DNA of 64,000 nucleotides from NCBI GenBank assembly GCA_948470335.1, contig CAOKOL010000005.1:1-64000 (forward strand). Direction: 5' to 3'. The notes beneath the pieces are model-generated. The model was not told the origin of the DNA. It saw only the letters and a program-made list of their open reading frames with translations, and searched no databases. A program made the translations under genes and the position numbers. Positions 27,725 through 36,978 of the stretch are shown piece by piece. Within the stretch, counting starts at the first letter, position 1; each line of letters opens with the position of its first letter. Source of the stretch: an uncultured Lachnospiraceae bacterium (GTDB lineage: Bacteria; Bacillota; Clostridia; Lachnospirales; Lachnospiraceae).

Positions 27725-27749
27725 ACCATATCCCCTTTGTTAAAGTTCC

Positions 27750-27793
27750 GCAACTCCCCTCCCAAGCCCCCTGGAGTTTGTCCGGTCCGTTGC
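27750..27793 (-). repeat. Short copy of the palindromic leader repeat
   Basis: This 44-bp element has ends GCAAC/GTTGC and matches both outer arms of the copy at 62372-62463, but the central palindrome is missing. It lies 25 nt upstream of the cyclase start codon. Confidence 0.6.
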
Positions 27794-27847
27794 TTTTTTT
27801 CATAAATCGTTTATCACTGCTGTTCTATGCCCGGCAGCGATTTCATT

Positions 27848-27876
27848 ATTATACTATACAAACCGGGAATTTTCCA
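27848..27876 (-). promoter_or_regulatory. Possible promoter of the cyclase gene
   Basis: A perfect TATAAT (27848-27853) has a poor -35 (TGGAAA, 27871-27876) at 17 bp on the minus strand. Transcription from it would run through the short repeat. Confidence 0.4.
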
Positions 27877-27907
27877 GGGTATGTCTGATGCGGCGAAAAC
27901 CGCGCCG

Positions 27908-27954
27908 AAAAAAAACTGCCGAACCAGGCTGTCATATGCCTTTCCGTTCGGCAG
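27908..27954 (-). terminator. Rho-independent terminator ending the surface-fibre locus
   Basis: CTGCCGAAC (27916-27924) and GTTCGGCAG (27946-27954) form a 9-bp stem followed on the minus strand by eight T residues, just downstream of the last gene of the locus. Confidence 0.85.
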
Positions 27955-27982
27955 GGATTTGTTTTATAACACATCCGCGTCT

Positions 27983-29092
27983 TTACGCTTTTTCTTCCTT
28001 CTTTTTCTTCTGCATCCACAGCCAGATAAACACGCCGATCAGCGCTGCCGCGCCTACAAGGCCGGCGGCTATGGCTACCGCGCCCATGCGTCTGCCATGG
28101 GCTGTTTCCTTGCTGACGGGGAAATCCGCCAGAGGCACCTCGTCGTCGTCCAGATCTACGATCTCCTGAGGACCTTCATCCAGAGGTATCTCATCATCCG
28201 GCACCTCTACCGACCCATCGTCGGCGTCATCAGGAGTCCCGGGGCCGTCATCGGGACCTGCCGGCGCTGCGGGACCTGCCGGAGAGGCAGGCCCTGCGGG
28301 CGCAGGTGCGTCCGGCGCAGGCGTTACCGCGCCTCCGGGTCCGAAAGTTCCGTCACCTTCCCCAATCTGGCCGCCTGGCTGCTGCTGCGTCCCGCCGCCG
28401 GTCTGGCCGCCTGTGCTGTCCTGACCGCCGCCTGTCGTACCGTCCTGGGTTCCGCCGCCTTCAGGGATCTTTTTATATACGAAGGTAAACACATTGTCCG
28501 CCGCATTTTCCGTCAGTGTTTTTGTCAGGTTATATGCCTGCGGTTCATATCCCTCGATATACCGGAAAGCCACCACAGGTCTGTCTCCCACATTTCCATA
28601 ATAGGTATTGCTCTCCGCCAGTGTATTCCCTTCCGTATCCTGATAGTTCACCACATAGGAGACCATATCTCCCCTCACGCCGTATGCCACCACATAATCC
28701 CGGTCGCCGGTCACTTCACAGGAAGCGATCCCGCTGGAATCGTCATGGCCGCTCTGACGCACGCCCTTCGCATAATATTTTCCGTTCTCCGGGACCTCTG
28801 CCAGAGCCTGCGCCTGGAAAACCACCCGGTCTCCATATCCCAGCCCGCTTACGGTGATTACGCCGCCGGCCTGATCTACCGTCACCACGGCCGAGCCCAT
28901 ACCGCCGCCTGACATGCTCCTGATCTGGGCTTCCGCGTCAGACTTAATGGTTCCGTTCTTTCCCATCCGGAGGGTCAGCGTATAGGTATAAGGCTCCTGA
29001 TCCGTCTGAGCCGCCCGGCAGTCGGCCGCTCCCAGACAGAAGGCCAGACAGAAAGCCAGAAAGGCTGTCAATATCCTTACACTTCTTTTCAT
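27983..29092 (-). CDS. Surface protein with MucBP-like domain and C-terminal anchor
   Basis: The 369-residue protein has a signal peptide (about 1-26, ending CRAAQ), a beta-rich region (about 30-125), a MucBP-like domain (about 130-200, VSYVVNYQDTEGNTLAESNTYYGNVGD... with GYEPQ), a Gly/Gln/Pro/Ala-rich linker (about 205-330) and a C-terminal membrane helix plus KKKKEEKA tail. No LPXTG is visible, so it is probably held by the helix itself. MucBP domains are known for binding mucin or wall glycans; binding here is inferred. Its start overlaps the stop of the upstream gene (ATGA), so it is translationally coupled. It is last in the locus. Confidence 0.8.
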   Translation of the reverse strand: MKRSVRILTAFLAFCLAFCLGAADCRAAQTDQEPYTYTLTLRMGKNGTIKSDAEAQIRSMSGGGMGSAVVTVDQAGGVITVSGLGYGDRVVFQAQALAEVPENGKYYAKGVRQSGHDDSSGIASCEVTGDRDYVVAYGVRGDMVSYVVNYQDTEGNTLAESNTYYGNVGDRPVVAFRYIEGYEPQAYNLTKTLTENAADNVFTFVYKKIPEGGGTQDGTTGGGQDSTGGQTGGGTQQQPGGQIGEGDGTFGPGGAVTPAPDAPAPAGPASPAGPAAPAGPDDGPGTPDDADDGSVEVPDDEIPLDEGPQEIVDLDDDEVPLADFPVSKETAHGRRMGAVAIAAGLVGAAALIGVFIWLWMQKKKKEEKA

Positions 29093-29919
29093 GAATCTTC
29101 CCTCCTCTGTTTTTTCCGGTGATAAAAGACCGCATAAATCAGCAGGCCCAGGCCGCTGACCAGCGCCACTGACGACCAGATCAGAATCTTATCGTTATCT
29201 CCGGTATATACCCGGTCCTGGGTGTACAGCGCCGAGCCGCTTCTCCCGCCGGTCCCGGTGCCGGTTTTCGTGCCCGTGCCCGGATTATTTCCGCCGGATC
29301 CGGGATTTCCCCCGCCAGGGTTTCCCCCGCCGGGATGGTCAGAATCGGGATCCGGCTCCACGGCGAAATTGATCTGCAGGTTCGCAAAGGTATTCTGATA
29401 GCCGTTGCCCTGGGTTTCACCGTCCAGGCTTACTTTCAGAGACACGGTCCCTTTCTGTCCCGGCGTCAGCGTATCCAGATAAAGATAGTCTTCCAGACTG
29501 TTCGATACCTTGTGAAGACCTTCGCCCCGGGAGGTACTGTCGCCGCCTACCGCGTCGCTGTCATAGAGCACCGTCTCGGCGCCCCCCGGACCCGTATAGA
29601 GCAGATGATACCCATAGGCGCCGCCCTGAGCAGCATTCTGGCTCTCCTCCAGACTGCTCAGCACCTCGTTTGTCATGTAAAAGGACGCATTCCGATCATC
29701 GCCATTCTCCACATCCACCTGGAATGTAATATCGTCTCCCGGCTGCAGACCGGACACCGCATCCGCGATCTGGGAAGACGTAAAGTTACTTTCTATGTCC
29801 TCTCCCGTAAATCTGGCCCCCCAGCCGGAGCCGCCGTTCAAGCTTTCCGCACGGGCAGTCAGCACGCTGCCGGCCATGGCAAAAGCCAGAGCGGCAAAAA
29901 GCCATTGTTTTCGTTTCAT
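29089..29919 (-). CDS. Exported surface protein with Gly/Asn-rich linker and membrane anchor
   Basis: The 276-residue protein has a signal peptide (about 1-25, cut near ARAES), a beta-rich domain (about 30-185) with DDITFQVDVENGDDRNASFYM and an alternation of VSLKVSL strands, a Gly/Pro/Thr repeat linker (about 190-230) and a C-terminal membrane helix followed by RKKQRRE. No LPXTG motif is seen. The domain resembles the beta-sandwich of SipW-processed proteins only in general style. It is preceded by GGAGG and is followed by the MucBP protein with a 4-bp overlap. Likely a wall or membrane attached accessory of the fibre; the exact role is unknown. Confidence 0.7.
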   Translation of the reverse strand: MKRKQWLFAALAFAMAGSVLTARAESLNGGSGWGARFTGEDIESNFTSSQIADAVSGLQPGDDITFQVDVENGDDRNASFYMTNEVLSSLEESQNAAQGGAYGYHLLYTGPGGAETVLYDSDAVGGDSTSRGEGLHKVSNSLEDYLYLDTLTPGQKGTVSLKVSLDGETQGNGYQNTFANLQINFAVEPDPDSDHPGGGNPGGGNPGSGGNNPGTGTKTGTGTGGRSGSALYTQDRVYTGDNDKILIWSSVALVSGLGLLIYAVFYHRKKQRREDS

Positions 29920-29986
29920 ATTCCACTACCTCCAACCAAATCCTGCGGACAATACGCCGCACTGCGGTATGATTTCTTTCGATGTC

Positions 29987-30526
29987 TCAGTCCTGCCGGC
30001 GGCCTAAAAACGCTGCCAGCGCCTGCAGAAGCAATGCCCCAAGGATTGCCCCGCCCGCCAGAAACTTCCCGTCGGAGCTGGTGAGCAGTTCCGCCGCCTT
30101 TCCGGCCATTGGTATGCTGCACGCCACTTTTCCGATAAAATGCGTATAGGGAACCGGGTTCATATCTTCCGTCCGGTTCGCGTCCCCCTTAGTGATAAAC
30201 TCACCCATGGTCACTCGGTTTTCCGTTACCCTGTGGGTGATTACGGCCGCGCTGTCGGCGGAAGCATAAAAGGCGATCACCTCTGTTTCTTCCACCGTCT
30301 CCGGCGCTTCCGGCCTGACATACACCAGGCTTCCCACCGGAATGGCCGGCTCCATGCTGCCGCTGATTACGGAATAGATCTGGTATCCGAATACACGGGG
30401 AACCGTGAGAGGAACACAGACGAGAACCAGAGCCGCCAGCACCGCCATGCTCAGCACGCCGAACAGCCGCGCCAGCCCTTTTCTTTTCTTTTTACCGCCC
30501 TTGCCTTTCCCGCTTTCCTGTTCCAT
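29987..30526 (-). CDS. sipW: SipW-type signal peptidase I
   Basis: This is the ER/archaeal-type signal peptidase known in Bacillus to process TasA and TapA. The 179-residue protein has an N-terminal membrane helix (about 15-38), the catalytic serine in ISGSMEPAIPVGS and a catalytic histidine in AAVITHRV (SipW enzymes use Ser-His rather than Ser-Lys), then GDANRTEDMNPVPY and a C-terminal helix. The start at 30526 is chosen because GGAGG precedes it; a start 8 codons earlier lacks a site. Two likely substrates (30558-31340 and 31353-31910) lie directly upstream in the same unit. Confidence 0.93.
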   Translation of the reverse strand: MEQESGKGKGGKKKRKGLARLFGVLSMAVLAALVLVCVPLTVPRVFGYQIYSVISGSMEPAIPVGSLVYVRPEAPETVEETEVIAFYASADSAAVITHRVTENRVTMGEFITKGDANRTEDMNPVPYTHFIGKVACSIPMAGKAAELLTSSDGKFLAGGAILGALLLQALAAFLGRRQD

Positions 30527-30557
30527 AAATTCCTCCGCGATTCTCTGCATCAGTATC

Positions 30558-31340
30558 TTACCGCAGGCTCAGCGTTCCGTCCCCGGCAATGTCCACATCC
30601 TTACCCCAGGCGCTTTTAATGGCGTCCACCGCATTGTGGGTCTGGACCGCGTCCACCGACACCTCCAGGTTAAAGCTGTAGCCGTTATATTTATAAGAAG
30701 TTCTGATTACATTTCCCTCCTGCACCTGCGTAACTTCCCGGCCAATCAGAGGGTCAATACTGATCCTGTCATTAAATAATGCCGAACTCTGTCCCGGCGC
30801 CAAAGGCTTTGTATAGTAGAGCACCATCCGCTCCCGGTAAGGGCCTGTGCCGCTGCCGTCCGCCGAAGCCGAAGCATCCTTCACCCAGCCGTTGTAACCT
30901 TCTGTCTGATCCATGTCCAGCCGGATCAGATCCGGCGACAGCTCCGTTTTCTTTTCCCCGTCCTTCATCCAGCTTTTCATAACAGTGACCCGCACATAGG
31001 TGTCGATATCGCCCTGATTGGTTACGGAAAGTTCTTCCTGGTAGTCTTTGCCCAGCAGAAATTTCTCCCCGTCCTGCTCTGAGCCGCCGCCCGGAATATG
31101 GCTTAACAGAGGCTCGGAAACCAGGGCGCCGCTGCCGTCATTCGGCATGTAGCTGACCGTCTTTCCGTTTTCCTCCAGGCTGACACCCGTATTCGACACG
31201 GCCACCCGCATCCCGTAATTCTCGCTGTAATAGGTCAGTGCCGCCCGGGTACTGCCCACGGTGCTCATCAAAAGCAAGGCTCCCGCCGCCGCAAACAGAA
31301 GGACTGACTTACTCCAAAATGATTTTTTCCCTTTCATCAT
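30558..31340 (-). CDS. SipW-dependent exported protein
   Basis: The 260-residue protein starts with a long basic signal region and AAAGALLLMSTVGSTRAALTYYSENY, matching the SipW-type signal (cut before a beta-rich mature chain with an Ala-Tyr motif). The mature part contains ELSVTNQGDIDTYVRVTVMKSW, a strand pattern shared with TasA/CalY proteins, and NEARly symmetrical beta segments to the end. There is no anchor or LPXTG. With the neighbouring protein and SipW it would form a secreted fibre or fibre cap. The start (MMKGKK) has AAGGGGG at good spacing. Confidence 0.75.
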   Translation of the reverse strand: MMKGKKSFWSKSVLLFAAAGALLLMSTVGSTRAALTYYSENYGMRVAVSNTGVSLEENGKTVSYMPNDGSGALVSEPLLSHIPGGGSEQDGEKFLLGKDYQEELSVTNQGDIDTYVRVTVMKSWMKDGEKKTELSPDLIRLDMDQTEGYNGWVKDASASADGSGTGPYRERMVLYYTKPLAPGQSSALFNDRISIDPLIGREVTQVQEGNVIRTSYKYNGYSFNLEVSVDAVQTHNAVDAIKSAWGKDVDIAGDGTLSLR

Positions 31341-31352
31341 CCATCATCCCCC

Positions 31353-31910
31353 TTATTCTCCGACAGCTTCCGGCGTCTGTTCCGGGGAAGCGTTCCAGCC
31401 GGTATCCGCATCCCAGTCCGCATAAGGGCTGCCGTCCTCCGCATAAAGCACCGGCGTACACTCCGCCACCACGATCACATTGAAATCTTCCAGGCCATCT
31501 TCCAGCGCTTTTGTCTCCACGTTCACCAGACCTGCCTTTAACATATCCGTATTTCCTTCCGGCGGAACGATCTCTTTATAATAGAAGTAACCGTCGCCGT
31601 CCCGCTGCTCCCATGCTTCCGGCGCATATTCATAGGTCAGCAGTTCCTGATAGGCCGCACCTGTCACAACCTTCACACGGACATAGCATTCCACGGCGCC
31701 CGTATTCGTTATGGAAATCTGTTTTACCTTGCTCACGATCTCTTCATTCGGAATAATTTCCGTGAAATCCATGTTAAGGGTGACGCCGCCGCTGGCCTCC
31801 GCATTGGCCGTAAAATATGCCATCGCTCTGCCCACGGCCGGGCCTGCCGTCAGCATGACCGCCGCAGCCGTCAGACAAAGGCATTTCTTCGTCCATCCTT
31901 TACCCATCAT
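31353..31910 (-). CDS. TasA/CalY-like SipW-dependent exported protein
   Basis: The 185-residue protein has a signal region ending AVGRAMAYFTANAEASGG, where the AYFT after the hydrophobic core is the hallmark of SipW substrates. NMDFTEIIPNEEIVSKVKQISITNTGAVECYVRVKV follows the TasA/CalY beta-sandwich pattern. It has no anchor. GGAGGAGG lies 9 nt before the ATG at 31910; the upstream frame to 31961 lacks a site. TasA forms amyloid-like fibres in Bacillus biofilms; whether this protein does is unknown. It follows the Cna-B-like pilin by 23 bp. Confidence 0.8.
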   Translation of the reverse strand: MMGKGWTKKCLCLTAAAVMLTAGPAVGRAMAYFTANAEASGGVTLNMDFTEIIPNEEIVSKVKQISITNTGAVECYVRVKVVTGAAYQELLTYEYAPEAWEQRDGDGYFYYKEIVPPEGNTDMLKAGLVNVETKALEDGLEDFNVIVVAECTPVLYAEDGSPYADWDADTGWNASPEQTPEAVGE

Positions 31911-31933
31911 CGCCTGAATCCTCCTCCGCCACT

Positions 31934-33139
31934 TTATTGCTGCGTTTCCTGTTTCATCCATTCGTCGGCCTTATAACGGTTTACCACACTGGCGCCGTTA
32001 TTCAGACGGCCGTCATAAGCATTCTCAAAGGAAACCTGATTTGTCTCAGCTTCTTCGTCCGCATGGAATATTTCAATGGTCTTTTCCGCGTCCCCCACAG
32101 CCTGATAACCGGAACCGCTGTAAATTTCCGTCACCGTAACCGTGGCCCCCGCCGGAATTTTCGCGTAATAATAATCCGGCTCGTCAGCTCTCGTCTCGTC
32201 AGGCCCGATTGTCACCCGTTTCGTATCCGAACCGTCAAAAGTCAGAGACACCACGTTGCTGTACCGCAGTTCGCCGTCTTTTTCCGCCCGTACATCAAAA
32301 ATAAAGGTTCCCTGCCGGTTTGCCACATCCTCCAGCTGGTTGAAATTGGTCAGCATTTTGTCAATTACCAGCGTTCCGAACCGTTCCGCCTGCTCCGGCT
32401 TTAAACCTACCGTCACATCATACACCCAGATATCGTCGCTGTTGGGATTGCCGTCGGGCAGAGAATAATAGTTGTTCGGCAGAGAGATCAGAAACGGAAC
32501 AAACTCATAAAAATACGCCGTATCTTCCACCTGCTCCACGCAGACCAGGTACATACCGGTGCGCAAATCCGATATCGTCATGGTCCCGGAACTGATTTCC
32601 GCCGCCTTCGCAGGCGAAAGGGCACTCTGCAAAACGGCCGCTTCCGCCGTCCGGGCCAGCGCTTCCCACTGTGCCGCCTTGGTATCGCTCAGCGCGTCTA
32701 TGGAGGTCAGTCCTTCGACCACCTGCGCCCCGCCTGCCTCCGGTTTATCATAATCCGGGTCTCCTGAAAGAACGATTCTGCTTGTGCCGTCTTTCTCCGT
32801 CAGCACTTTATAGGAAACAGCTTCACCAAGGGCCTGAAATTCCGGTTTCAGTTCATATCTACCGCTGACGGTTACATCCGCCACCTGGTAAAGACTTACC
32901 TTCAGCGTCTTCCCGCTGTCAAGCAGCTCGTTCAGCGTCTTATAATACTGTACATATTTTCCGTCCACCGCAGAGCCTTCAATTTCGCCGTTCTCCGGCA
33001 GGCTGAAGGTCAGTGAACATCTCTGATCGGTTTCAATTCCCGCTGCCCCATACGCCACGTCCCGTCCAAATGCCAGGGCTGATACCGCTGCGACGACGGC
33101 CAGAAGCCATGCGCTTCTTTTTATGATATTTTTCTTCAT
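31934..33139 (-). CDS. Pilin-like secreted protein
   Basis: The 401-residue protein has a signal peptide (about 1-31), a beta-rich N-terminal domain starting RCSLTFSLPENGEIEG, and a C-terminal domain (about 250-385) with VNRQGTFIFDVRA, a Lys-containing TLVIDKML strand and SFENAYDGR. Paired domains of this kind resemble Cna-B/DUF5979-like pilin modules, some of which form isopeptide bonds. It lacks an LPXTG sorting signal at the C-terminus (…MKQETQQ), so it would be a minor subunit held by other contacts or released. It is downstream of the sortases. GGAGG precedes the start. Confidence 0.7.
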   Translation of the reverse strand: MKKNIIKRSAWLLAVVAAVSALAFGRDVAYGAAGIETDQRCSLTFSLPENGEIEGSAVDGKYVQYYKTLNELLDSGKTLKVSLYQVADVTVSGRYELKPEFQALGEAVSYKVLTEKDGTSRIVLSGDPDYDKPEAGGAQVVEGLTSIDALSDTKAAQWEALARTAEAAVLQSALSPAKAAEISSGTMTISDLRTGMYLVCVEQVEDTAYFYEFVPFLISLPNNYYSLPDGNPNSDDIWVYDVTVGLKPEQAERFGTLVIDKMLTNFNQLEDVANRQGTFIFDVRAEKDGELRYSNVVSLTFDGSDTKRVTIGPDETRADEPDYYYAKIPAGATVTVTEIYSGSGYQAVGDAEKTIEIFHADEEAETNQVSFENAYDGRLNNGASVVNRYKADEWMKQETQQ

Positions 33140-33213
33140 CTTCCCCTCCTGTTCCTCATTCCCCAGCGGCCTTTCGGCACACTGTTTTCCGGCTTTGTTC
33201 CGGCTGGTCTTGG

Positions 33214-34221
33214 CTACTCTATGTTCTCACCGGCTTCTCCGGTTTCTTCCGTTCCGGCTTCTCCGGTTTGACGGTTCCGGCTTTTACTGTCTTCGCTTTT
33301 GCTGTCTATGTCTTGGTGATCCCCGCTCCCGCTTTCTTCCTGCTTCACTTCCGTGTCTTCGGCCCGCTTTCGGGGCTTCAGCAGAAACCGCATCGCCAGA
33401 ATGACAAGGATCGTCACCGACAGGCCCAGAATCAGATACAGCATATAGTAATTCCGAACCGTTTTCAGCATCGTATCCACAGGCGTGCTTTCCACTTCTT
33501 CCTCCCCGTTGTAGGGAACCCGGGTTCCCCGCACCAGCAGCCGGTGGGAGTTTACGCCGTAGGGCGTGCAGGTAAACAGCGTCACATGATCCTCTCCCGG
33601 AATGATCTGAAGGGCATCCTCCAGCGTCTCCATATCATCCTTATCCACCATATCCAGAATCTGGTCCACCTCATAGGCCAGCGTTTCATCTAATATATGA
33701 ATATAAAATTTATCTCCCCGCTCCATCTGGTCAATATCGGTAAACAGACGGGCGCTGGGCAGCCCTCTGTGGGCTGACAGAACACTGTGAGTATCCCCGC
33801 CGCCGACAGGCAGCTTGGTTCCGTTCATATGGCCGACGCCGGTCTGCAGCACATCCTCCGCCGTACCGTGGTAGATGGAAAGCTTGATATTAATCTTGGG
33901 GATCGAGAGATATCCCATCACTCCGTCCCCGGCTATGTTCAGTACCTGCCAGTATTCTGTGTTGGTCAGATCTTCCTCCAGATCTCCGAAAGCATCGCCG
34001 TAAATATTGTTGCGGGCCAGGGCTTCATCAAAATTTCTGGCCAGTTCCCACTCTCTGGAATAATCTTCCGGTTCCAGTACCGCTACCGCCTGCTCATAGC
34101 TGGAAATCAACTGGTTCTGCCGGTAGGTATTCCACTGGTCGGAGATCGTGGGATAGGTGAGAATGCCGAACCCGGTCAGGAAAATCAGTCCGAACAGCAG
34201 ATTCAGAAGTTTTCTTTTCAT
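33214..34221 (-). CDS. Class C (pilus) sortase
   Basis: The 335-residue protein has an N-terminal membrane helix, a sortase domain with the triad: His in VLSAHRGLPS, Cys in TLFTCTPYGVNSH and Arg in HRLLVRG, and a C-terminal membrane helix (about 252-276) followed by an acidic, Ser-rich tail. These are class C hallmarks. Class C enzymes polymerise LPXTG pilins through a lysine. The lid motif in the region before the domain is not clear enough to call. It overlaps the upstream sortase stop by 4 bp (ATGA), so both are coupled. Two sortases with an LPXTG adhesin and pilin imply division of labour, one for shaft assembly, the other for cap or base. Confidence 0.93.
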   Translation of the reverse strand: MKRKLLNLLFGLIFLTGFGILTYPTISDQWNTYRQNQLISSYEQAVAVLEPEDYSREWELARNFDEALARNNIYGDAFGDLEEDLTNTEYWQVLNIAGDGVMGYLSIPKINIKLSIYHGTAEDVLQTGVGHMNGTKLPVGGGDTHSVLSAHRGLPSARLFTDIDQMERGDKFYIHILDETLAYEVDQILDMVDKDDMETLEDALQIIPGEDHVTLFTCTPYGVNSHRLLVRGTRVPYNGEEEVESTPVDTMLKTVRNYYMLYLILGLSVTILVILAMRFLLKPRKRAEDTEVKQEESGSGDHQDIDSKSEDSKSRNRQTGEAGTEETGEAGENIE

Positions 34222-35228
34222 GGCTGTTCCTCCGGCTCATTCGGCTCCGCTGGTTCTCCCGTTCCCTCTATATGTGCGGACCCGTCTTCCTTTGCAGTCT
34301 CTGTTTCTTCCACAGTATCCGGCTGTTCTTTTTCTTCGGACTGACCCGTCTGATCCGGCTTCTCTGAAGCGGCTTTTAATTTCCGTTCCCGGTATAACAG
34401 AAACAGGATAAACGCTCCTGTCACGGAAAGACCCACGACTACCCAAAGCAGGTAATTGGTATGAAGGCTCATATTGCTTAAGGGCAGCTTCTCATCTGCC
34501 AGATCCGCCTCCACATAAGGAACACGGTGACCCCGGACGATCAGCCGATGAGAATTCACTCCGTAAGGCGTGCAGGTAAAAAGGGTAGCCAGATCTTCTC
34601 CGTCCACCACGCCCAGACCGTCCACTTCATCCGGTTTTACCACCCGGATCTGATCCACCTCATAGCTGAGGGTTTCTCCTAATATATGAAAGAGAAAATG
34701 ATCTCCTTCTTCCAGCTTATCCAGATCTGTAAACAGGGAGGCGCTGGGCAGCCCTCTGTGGGCCGAAACCACGGCATGGGTATTCTCCCCGCCTACGGGA
34801 AGGGAACTTCCTTCCAGATGGCCCGCCGAGTGCTGTAGTACATCTTCCTCGGTGGTATGGTAAACCGGTAGCGACACATTGATCTTGGGAATCTCCACGC
34901 TTCCCATCATGCCGTCCCCGGTCAGGTTCAGACAGGCCATATAAGCCTGATATGCCTCGTCATTCTCATCCCGAATCTCCGCCACCGCAAAGGAATCAGG
35001 GAGAATGCTGGGGAGGAGGGCTTCGTTATAGGCGTAAGCCTCCTGCAGTTCCTGTTCAAAGTTAATCTCCCCGTCAGCCGTCCTGGCCGCCACCGCGTCG
35101 GAATAGGAGGTGAGCAGCCGGTTCTGGCGATAATCATTCCACTCGTTGGCCACCAGCGGATACAGCAATAAGGACAAACCGGCTAAAAATACGATGCTGA
35201 ATACTATGGTAGGGATTTTCTTTTTCAT
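34218..35228 (-). CDS. Class C (pilus) sortase
   Basis: The 336-residue paralog of the downstream sortase has a first membrane helix (about 6-24), His in VVSAHRGLPS, Cys in TLFTCTPYGVNSH, Arg in SHRLIVRG and a C-terminal helix (about 260-282), then an Asp/Glu/Pro-rich cytoplasmic or exported tail. The start at 35228 is chosen because AAGGAGAG lies before it. It directly follows the major pilin, from which it is separated by a hairpin that could lower its expression relative to the pilin (35264-35301). Confidence 0.93.
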   Translation of the reverse strand: MKKKIPTIVFSIVFLAGLSLLLYPLVANEWNDYRQNRLLTSYSDAVAARTADGEINFEQELQEAYAYNEALLPSILPDSFAVAEIRDENDEAYQAYMACLNLTGDGMMGSVEIPKINVSLPVYHTTEEDVLQHSAGHLEGSSLPVGGENTHAVVSAHRGLPSASLFTDLDKLEEGDHFLFHILGETLSYEVDQIRVVKPDEVDGLGVVDGEDLATLFTCTPYGVNSHRLIVRGHRVPYVEADLADEKLPLSNMSLHTNYLLWVVVGLSVTGAFILFLLYRERKLKAASEKPDQTGQSEEKEQPDTVEETETAKEDGSAHIEGTGEPAEPNEPEEQP

Positions 35229-35263
35229 CCGAACTCTCCTTGTCGTTGTATCGGGTTTCCGGT

Positions 35264-35301
35264 TTCCCAAAAGGGCGGAACAGTCCGCCCTCCGGGAAAT
35301 G
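35264..35301 (-). terminator. Attenuator-like hairpin between pilin and sortases
   Basis: AGGGCGGA/TCCGCCCT (35272-35279 with 35284-35291, loop ACAG) is flanked by TTTCCC/GGGAAA arms. On the minus strand a short TTTT follows the core. A partial terminator here would let the pilin be made in excess over the sortases. Confidence 0.6.
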
Positions 35302-35387
35302 GTTATGATTGCAATGCTTCTGAAATACTTCCGTTATCCTTCCGTAATTTCAGCGTTTCTATCTTATGTATCTGATTCAAACACCGA

Positions 35388-36920
35388 TTATCTGGATGCT
35401 TTTCTTCTGCTTGCGAAGTACAGGCCTGCAGCGATAATCATGATCGCACATCCGCCAACAGTGAAGATCGTAGTACCGATACCACCGGTGGAAGGAAGGG
35501 CGGAGAGCTTGGTATCAGTCATCTCTGTTTCTGCCTCAATAATACCTGTTGCTACACCGCTCTCTCCCACTGTCAATGTTGCTTCAGATGCCTCATCATT
35601 AATTGAATATCCTTTCGGAGCAGTTTTCTCAGTAAACTTGTAAGTTCCCACATCCAAACCCTGAACAAACACAGTACCATCTTTTTTTGTAAATACCTGT
35701 CTTACATAGACTTTTCCGTCTTTATTCACCTCAAGCTCAGCGGGGTCAACAACTTTTTTGTCTGCCGCATTATCGAGTGCTGTTTTTACATCAGATGGAA
35801 CATCAGCGGTCTCCACATGAGAGTATACTCCCGCCTCATCTTTGGTAAAGTAAACAACCTCAGTACCTTTTGTTACCTCAAACCCTGCTCCTTCCAGCAC
35901 TTCTTCATTTTCTCCGGTCTTGGTCAGCGTAATCTGTCCAGTGAAAACATCTTCATCATCTTCACCATATTCACTGCCATAAGTGTCCCCGTCTTTATGT
36001 CCTGCATTTGCCTTATTATCAACTGTTACTGCCGTTACTTTCGCATTATAAGTCACAACAATTTCCAAACCTGCATTGGAGTTCTGATCATCAATCAGCA
36101 TACTCAGGTCAATATGGAATTTATGTTTGTCAGTTTTATCCGGTGTGATAGCTGCACCAGCCACCACTTCACCATTTAATGTTACCGTACCAACAATAGC
36201 ACTATCCTCTGCTGTTGGATCAACAAGCTCATAATCCGCCCCTGTGATCTCATCGTTGATAAAATAAGTTTTGTTATCAGCCAAAGGATCCATATACGGT
36301 ACATTTGTCTTAATTGTATAAGACACTATCTGACCAATTGCAGATACCTTATCCTCATCATTATGTGATTTGTCAAGACCTGTTTTGGTTCTCTTCACTC
36401 CCAATTCCGCATCCTGTAATACCGGATACTGACCGTCAACTTCGCCAAATCCTACATATGCCGCCATATTGTTGTAGGTATAGCCCTCCTGTACGGCCTT
36501 CACTGCATACACGCCGGCGCTGGTAACCTTCTGAGGATTCTCCATTGGTACAAAATCTTTTAAAGCGGCCACTTTACTGAGCGCCATGCCGATCGCATTT
36601 GAATTCGCATAACCCTCTTGATTACGTGCATTAATTAATTCCTGAATCACTGCCTGCGCATCAAGTTTGTTTTCCACACCATTGTTATAACCCTCAAGAT
36701 ATGCATCCTCAATAGCCTGACTTGCAAACGCCCATCCTGTCACAGTCGTCTGATCCGGCACAATGATCTGGAGATAGGTGTAACTTACCTCCTCTCCCTC
36801 GGCTCCGCTTACATTAATTTTTGCTTCGTTCGTGTTCGGTTCTGCAAATGTCGTCATCGACATTCCCAGTACCATCGCCATTGCTAACAGCATGGCTAAG
36901 ACTTTTTTCATTTTTTTCAT
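35388..36920 (-). CDS. LPXTG major pilin (SpaA-like)
   Basis: The 510-residue protein has a signal peptide (about 1-24), an LPSTGG sorting signal near the C-terminus, a membrane helix and a basic tail (ASRRKASR). It shows several beta modules: KINVSGAEGEEVSYTYLQIIV at the N-terminus and a SpaA-type Cna-B module with the E-box YKFTEKTAPKGYSI and TLTVGESG. VKRTKTGLDKSHNDEDK is a candidate region for the pilin lysine. This layout fits the polymerising shaft subunit of a sortase-assembled pilus. AAAGGAAG lies before the ATG at 36920. It is less GC-rich than the neighbours, as is common for strongly expressed or horizontally moved surface genes. Confidence 0.9.
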   Translation of the reverse strand: MKKMKKVLAMLLAMAMVLGMSMTTFAEPNTNEAKINVSGAEGEEVSYTYLQIIVPDQTTVTGWAFASQAIEDAYLEGYNNGVENKLDAQAVIQELINARNQEGYANSNAIGMALSKVAALKDFVPMENPQKVTSAGVYAVKAVQEGYTYNNMAAYVGFGEVDGQYPVLQDAELGVKRTKTGLDKSHNDEDKVSAIGQIVSYTIKTNVPYMDPLADNKTYFINDEITGADYELVDPTAEDSAIVGTVTLNGEVVAGAAITPDKTDKHKFHIDLSMLIDDQNSNAGLEIVVTYNAKVTAVTVDNKANAGHKDGDTYGSEYGEDDEDVFTGQITLTKTGENEEVLEGAGFEVTKGTEVVYFTKDEAGVYSHVETADVPSDVKTALDNAADKKVVDPAELEVNKDGKVYVRQVFTKKDGTVFVQGLDVGTYKFTEKTAPKGYSINDEASEATLTVGESGVATGIIEAETEMTDTKLSALPSTGGIGTTIFTVGGCAIMIIAAGLYFASRRKASR

Positions 36921-36978
36921 ACTTTTCTTCCTTTCTTTTTCAGGCATTGCCTATGATTTATGGTTCCTCTTACCTTTT

